Of a DNA stretch of 64,000 nucleotides, positions 60,552-64,000 are shown piece after piece. Where the stretch lies: positions 310,001 through 374,000 of the forward strand of contig NZ_NSLC01000001.1 of assembly GCF_020144925.1 (NCBI RefSeq). Reading direction: 5' to 3'. Position 1 is the first letter of the stretch. The number at the start of each line of letters is the position of its first letter. Source of the stretch: Afifella sp. IM 167 (lineage in GTDB: Bacteria; Pseudomonadota; Alphaproteobacteria; Rhizobiales; Afifellaceae). The translations under genes were made by a program, and so were the position numbers. The notes beneath the pieces are model-generated. The model worked only from the letters and a program-made list of their open reading frames with translations. It was not told the DNA's origin and did not search any database.

Positions 60552-61286
60552 ATGCTTGAAGTGTCGATCGGAGCTGCCTTCCTAGCAGGCTTCCTGTCCT
60601 TCGTCTCGCCCTGCGTCCTGCCGATCGTGCCGCCCTATCTGTGCTATCTGGCGGGCGTCAGCTTCGACCAGCTGCAGGACGACACGCCGCCGCCGGGCGT
60701 CGGCCGGCGCATCATCTTCGCCGCCATCGCCTTCGTCCTCGGCTTTTCCACCGTCTTCGTGGCGCTCGGCGCCACGGCGAGCCTCCTCGGCCAGACGGTC
60801 GCCCGCTATTTCGACACGCTGTCGATCGTCGCCGGCATCCTCATCATCGTCATGGGCCTGCACTTCCTCGGCCTGTTCCGCATCGGCCTCCTCTATCGCG
60901 AGGCGCGGGTCTCGGTGGAGAAGAAGCCGGCCGGGCTCCTCGGCGCCTACGTGATGGGGCTTGCCTTCGCCTTCGGCTGGACGCCCTGCGTCGGGCCGGT
61001 GCTGGCCGCGATCCTCTTCGTCGCCGGTTCCACCGAGACGACGATGCGCGGCGCGCTGCTTCTGGGGGTCTACGCCCTCGGCATCGGCCTGCCCTTCATC
61101 CTCGCCGCCGCCTTCGCCAGCCGCTTTCTCGGCTGGGCGATGCGCTTCCGCCGCCACATGGGCACGGTGGAAAAGGCCATGGGCGGCCTCCTCGTCGTCA
61201 CCGGCCTTCTCTTCGTCACCGGCCAGATGTCGGCGATCTCCTACTGGCTGCTGGAGACCTTTCCGGCCTTCTCGCAGATCGGCTGA
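60552..61286 (+). CDS. soxV: thiol-disulfide transporter SoxV (CcdA family)
   Basis: 244 residues with six membrane helices. The two membrane cysteines lie in FVSPCVLPIVPPYLC and FGWTPCVGPVLAAILF, the CcdA hallmark. It carries reducing power from cytoplasmic thioredoxin to SoxW and SoxS. ATG 60552 follows a GGGGCGGGG purine run; sequence upstream is the promoter. Confidence 0.9.
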   Translation: MLEVSIGAAFLAGFLSFVSPCVLPIVPPYLCYLAGVSFDQLQDDTPPPGVGRRIIFAAIAFVLGFSTVFVALGATASLLGQTVARYFDTLSIVAGILIIVMGLHFLGLFRIGLLYREARVSVEKKPAGLLGAYVMGLAFAFGWTPCVGPVLAAILFVAGSTETTMRGALLLGVYALGIGLPFILAAAFASRFLGWAMRFRRHMGTVEKAMGGLLVVTGLLFVTGQMSAISYWLLETFPAFSQIG

Positions 61287-61314
61287 CCTTCATGCATTCG
61301 GGAGGAACGAAACG

Positions 61315-61917
61315 ATGAAACGCCTCTTCGCCGCCCTTCTCTTCCTCGCTTTCGCCGCCGCCGGCCCGGCCGCCGCGCCGGGCATGGCCGCGACCATGGG
61401 CGATGACGGCCTCCACAAGGAGGACTGGTTCTCCATCACCTTCCGCGACATCGCCGAGGACATCGCGGCGGCCCGCGAGGAGGGCAAGCGCCTCGCCATC
61501 GTCTTCGAGCAGCGCGGCTGCATCTACTGCAAGAAGATGCATGAGGATCTCCTCTCCGATCCCGAGGTGCGCGACTACATCCGCGAGAACTTCAAGGTCG
61601 TGCAGTACAACATGTTCGGCGACGAGGAGGTCACCGACCTCGACGGCGAGGCGCTGACGGAAAAGACCGCGGCCCGCAAATGGGGCTACGTCTTCACCCC
61701 CACCATCGTCTTCCTGCCGGAGGCCGCGCCCGAAGGCGACGCCACCGTCGCAAAGGCCGCCGTCGCCACCATGCCCGGCGCCTTCGGCAAGTGGACCTTC
61801 CTGCACATGTTCCAGTGGGTGCGCGAGAAGGGCTATGAGGGCGACGAGCACTTCCAGAAATACCACGCGCGCAAGCTCGACGAGCTGCGCCAGCAAGGCC
61901 GCCTGGCGGGAGAATAG
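61315..61917 (+). CDS. soxW: periplasmic thioredoxin SoxW
   Basis: 200 residues; signal peptide MKRLFAALLFLAFAAAGPAA and a thioredoxin-fold active site C69-I-Y-C72 in EQRGCIYCKKMHEDLL. The ribosome site GGAGGAA is seven bases before the ATG. It accepts electrons from SoxV. A short inverted repeat at 61934-61946 follows the stop. Confidence 0.9.
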   Translation: MKRLFAALLFLAFAAAGPAAAPGMAATMGDDGLHKEDWFSITFRDIAEDIAAAREEGKRLAIVFEQRGCIYCKKMHEDLLSDPEVRDYIRENFKVVQYNMFGDEEVTDLDGEALTEKTAARKWGYVFTPTIVFLPEAAPEGDATVAKAAVATMPGAFGKWTFLHMFQWVREKGYEGDEHFQKYHARKLDELRQQGRLAGE

Positions 61918-61933
61918 GACAGGGGAAAACACA

Positions 61934-61990
61934 TGCCCGGCGGGCACATCGGCAAAATACATGCAAATAATTATATTTACATATTGATGC
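61934..61990. promoter_or_regulatory. soxXYZA promoter region with inverted repeat and AT island
   Basis: TGCCCG-G-CGGGCA at 61934-61946 is a perfect inverted repeat just after soxW. It is followed by an AT-rich island at 61965-61984 (AAATAATTATATTTACATAT), the most AT-rich stretch in this part of the window and the probable SoxR-controlled promoter of soxXYZA. Confidence 0.55.
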
Positions 61991-62069
61991 GGAGCGTGCG
62001 GCCGGCTAGTCTGCACGCCGCACTAGAAATCGGATGAACCGGTTCAGGCTCAGGAGGAACGCTGGCGAG

Positions 62070-62525
62070 ATGATCAAGGCAATCGGACTGGGCGCCGCCA
62101 CGGCGCTCCTTTTCACCGCGATGGCCGGTGCAGCGCAGATGCAGCCGAGCGATGAGCTGAGCGCGGAGACCTCGCTCACCGGCTCCGTCGGCGATCCCGT
62201 CGAAGGCCGCAAGGTCTTCGCCGACCGCAAGCTCGGCAATTGCCTGGCCTGCCACGCCGTCTCCGACATGTCCGACCAGCTCTTCCACGGCGATGTCGGC
62301 CCGACGCTCGACGGGGTGGCCAACCGCTACGCGCCCGAGCAGCTGAGGGCCATCGTCGTCAATTCCAAGGAGATGTTCGGCGACCAGACGATCATGCCGG
62401 GCTTCTACACGCTGAAGGTCGGCGTCGATGTCGCCGACGAGTTCCAGGGCGAGCGCATCCTCACTGCCCAGCAGGTGGAAGATGTCGTCGCCTACCTGAC
62501 CACGCTCACGAAAGACCCGAACTAG
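62070..62525 (+). CDS. soxX: sulfur oxidation c-type cytochrome SoxX
   Basis: 151 residues after ATG 62070, signal peptide cleaved near AGAAQM. One haem site: C58-L-A-C61-H62, with axial M109 in DQTIMPGFY. With SoxA it attaches thiosulfate to SoxY. An ATG at 62034 is an alternative start; AGGAGG at 62052-62057 favours the later one although the spacing is long. Confidence 0.93.
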   Translation: MIKAIGLGAATALLFTAMAGAAQMQPSDELSAETSLTGSVGDPVEGRKVFADRKLGNCLACHAVSDMSDQLFHGDVGPTLDGVANRYAPEQLRAIVVNSKEMFGDQTIMPGFYTLKVGVDVADEFQGERILTAQQVEDVVAYLTTLTKDPN

Positions 62526-62549
62526 GTCGTGACCCACGAGGAGAACGAA

Positions 62550-63005
62550 ATGAAGCTGACGCGACGCGAAGCGCTGGTGCTTTCCGCCGGCGCCGCGCTC
62601 ATCGCCTTTGCCGGCGGCCGCGCCGGACCGGCTTTCGCCGGTGCGGCCGAGACCGATCAGGCGATCAAGGATTTCACCGGCGGCACCGAACCGCAGAGCG
62701 GCCGCATCACCCTGACGGCGCCCGAGATCGCCGAGAACGGCAACACCGTGCCGGTCTCCGTCTACGTGGAGAGCCCGATGACGGCCGAGGACCATGTGGC
62801 CTCCGTCATGCTGCTGGCGGAGGGCAACCCCAATCCGGACGTCGCCACCTTCCACTTCACGCCGATGAGCGGCGAGGCGACGGCAACGACCCGCATGCGC
62901 CTCGCCAAGACGCAGAACGTGGTCGCCGTCGCCAAGATGAGCGACGGCTCCGTCTACGTGGACAGGAAGGAAGTCAAGGTCACGATCGGCGGCTGCGGCG
63001 GCTGA
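62550..63005 (+). CDS. soxY: thiosulfate carrier protein SoxY
   Basis: 151 residues with Tat signal (LTRREALVLSAGAALIAFAG). The C-terminal GGCGG carries the substrate cysteine C149 that holds thiosulfate. ATG 62550 is preceded by GAGGAGAA. It is followed 21 bases later by soxZ. Confidence 0.95.
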   Translation: MKLTRREALVLSAGAALIAFAGGRAGPAFAGAAETDQAIKDFTGGTEPQSGRITLTAPEIAENGNTVPVSVYVESPMTAEDHVASVMLLAEGNPNPDVATFHFTPMSGEATATTRMRLAKTQNVVAVAKMSDGSVYVDRKEVKVTIGGCGG

Positions 63006-63026
63006 TCGAGGAGAGGAACGAGAAAA

Positions 63027-63353
63027 ATGGCAACTCCCAAGCCCCGCGTGAAGGTGCCGAAGACGGCCTCCGCCGGCGAGATCGTCACGGTCAAAACGCT
63101 GATCAGCCACGAGATGGAATCGGGCCAGCGCAAGGATCAGAACGGCAACGCCATCCCGCGCAAGATCATCAACAAGTTCACCTGCACCTTCGAGGGGGAG
63201 CCCGTCTTCTCCTGCGATATCGATCCGGCGATCGCCGCCAACCCGTATTTCGAGTTCGCGGCCAAGGTCGAGAAGAGCGGCACCTTCGCCTTCGAATGGG
63301 TCGATGACGACGGCAGCGTCTACACGGCCGACGCCAAGATCGAGGTGAACTGA
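63027..63353 (+). CDS. soxZ: sulfur-carrier partner SoxZ
   Basis: 108 residues, immunoglobulin-like, no signal peptide: it is exported bound to SoxY. KTLISHEMESGQRKDQNGN and IPRKIINKFTCTFEGEPVFS are family-typical. Ribosome site GAGGAGAGG upstream. Confidence 0.95.
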   Translation: MATPKPRVKVPKTASAGEIVTVKTLISHEMESGQRKDQNGNAIPRKIINKFTCTFEGEPVFSCDIDPAIAANPYFEFAAKVEKSGTFAFEWVDDDGSVYTADAKIEVN

Positions 63354-63399
63354 CGACCGGCAGGCGATGCATCGGCCGGCTCAATTGGAGGGAACTGCC

Positions 63400-64000
63400 T
63401 TGAACAAGAAAAAACCGGTCCTTGCGGCCGCAATCGGGCTGATGGCCGCCATGGCCATCGGCCCGGCCCAGTCCGATCCGGTCGACGACAAGCTCGTCAT
63501 CGACGGCGAGCTGGAGATGGTCACCCGCACAAAGGCGCCGGAGGGAAGCCCCTTCGAAGAGGTCCTCTCCGGCTGGCTCTACCGCACCGAGGAAACCCGG
63601 GCGCTGGAGGCCGATTCCTTCCAGAATCCCGGCATGCTCTACGTCGAGCGCGGCGAGGAGATCTGGAACGAGGTCGACGGCGCGGCCGGCAAGTCCTGCG
63701 CCTCCTGCCACGGCGAGGCGGCGAGCTCGATGAAGGGCGTCGGCGCGCATTATCCCAAGTGGAACGCGGCCGCCGGCAAGCCCTACAATCTGGAGCTCAA
63801 GATCAACGACTGCCGCACCGCCAACATGGAGGCCGAGCCCTACAAGTTCGACGCCGCCGACCAGAAGGCGCTCGTCACCTACATCAAGCACCAGTCGATC
63901 GGCATGCCGATGGAGATCGACCTCTCGGCCGGCGACATGCAGTCCTGGTGGGAGCGCGGCAAGGAGCGCTACTACCTGCGCATGGGCCAGCTGAACCTCG
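63400..64000 (+). CDS. soxA: sulfur oxidation c-type cytochrome SoxA (N-terminal part, runs off the window)
   Basis: The first 200 codons from TTG 63400, chosen for GGAGGGA at 63387-63393. A signal peptide (VLAAAIGLMAAMAIGPAQS) is followed by the first haem motif C100-A-S-C103-H104. The second haem or cysteine-ligand region would lie beyond 64000, so I cannot say whether this is a mono- or dihaem SoxA. It forms the SoxAX complex with soxX at 62070. Confidence 0.92.
   Translation, partial: MNKKKPVLAAAIGLMAAMAIGPAQSDPVDDKLVIDGELEMVTRTKAPEGSPFEEVLSGWLYRTEETRALEADSFQNPGMLYVERGEEIWNEVDGAAGKSCASCHGEAASSMKGVGAHYPKWNAAAGKPYNLELKINDCRTANMEAEPYKFDAADQKALVTYIKHQSIGMPMEIDLSAGDMQSWWERGKERYYLRMGQLNL

Overview
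The window reads as a chromosome segment of a free-living, high-GC alphaproteobacterium, most likely of the Hyphomicrobiales (Rhizobiales). The evidence is the GC-rich codon use, the density of ABC and tripartite carboxylate importers paired with LysR/GntR regulators, a Rhodobacter-type sorbitol/mannitol operon and an alphaproteobacterial-style sox locus. I see no rRNA, tRNA, CRISPR array, insertion sequence or phage gene. Functions are inferred from protein motifs and gene order; no database search was run.

Layout. 0.1-1.8 kb: a TetR repressor and a divergent short-chain dehydrogenase (SDR) share two tandem operators, followed by what looks like the remnant of an exported alpha/beta-hydrolase. 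2.0-16.1 kb: a LysR-controlled catabolic block. It holds an iron-type ABC importer (binding protein, fused permease, ATPase) interleaved with a fumarylacetoacetate-hydrolase-family enzyme, a D-2-hydroxyacid dehydrogenase and an SDR. A rare nitroreductase-methyltransferase fusion, two FCD-type GntR regulators and a TcuA/TcuB-like flavoprotein plus membrane iron-sulfur protein follow. The likely theme is import and oxidation of an organic acid, substrate unknown. 16.1-20.0 kb: a GntR/UTRA regulator, a large DUF3604 (PHP-like) protein and a small membrane protein form a minus-strand operon. 20.3-21.1 kb: a DUF1206 membrane protein that appears to begin at a non-ATG codon.

21.2-33.2 kb is a self-contained C2-sulfonate module: LysR, a TctCBA tripartite importer, an acylating aldehyde dehydrogenase (SauS-like), a two-subunit succinyl-CoA-synthetase-type acid-CoA ligase, Xsc, Pta, a 68-residue orphan and a second LysR. 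The most economical reading is uptake of sulfoacetate, activation to sulfoacetyl-CoA, reduction to sulfoacetaldehyde, cleavage by Xsc to acetyl phosphate and sulfite, and conversion to acetyl-CoA. Perfect hairpins lie on both sides of xsc.

33.2-43.9 kb is polyol metabolism: smoEFGK importer, sorbitol dehydrogenase, mannitol 2-dehydrogenase, fructokinase and a ROK repressor; a LysR gene and a DUF1127 small protein lie in between. 44.1-47.2 kb holds a HAD phosphatase fused to a P-loop ATPase, a solitary Rieske protein and a YqjI-like PadR regulator. 47.5-56.0 kb is another catabolic operon: SDR, 3-hydroxyisobutyrate-dehydrogenase-like enzyme, MmgE/PrpD protein, a Liv-type importer with fused LivM-LivG, and a carboxymuconolactone-decarboxylase-family protein.

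56.1-64.0 kb is a thiosulfate-oxidation (sox) locus: two YeeE/SoxT-type sulfur transporters, an exported metallo-beta-lactamase-fold protein, a two-cysteine ArsR regulator (soxR), soxS, soxV, soxW, soxX, soxY, soxZ and the first 200 codons of soxA, which runs off the window. Sulfonate desulfonation and inorganic sulfur oxidation are thus encoded about 25 kb apart, with polyol use in between.
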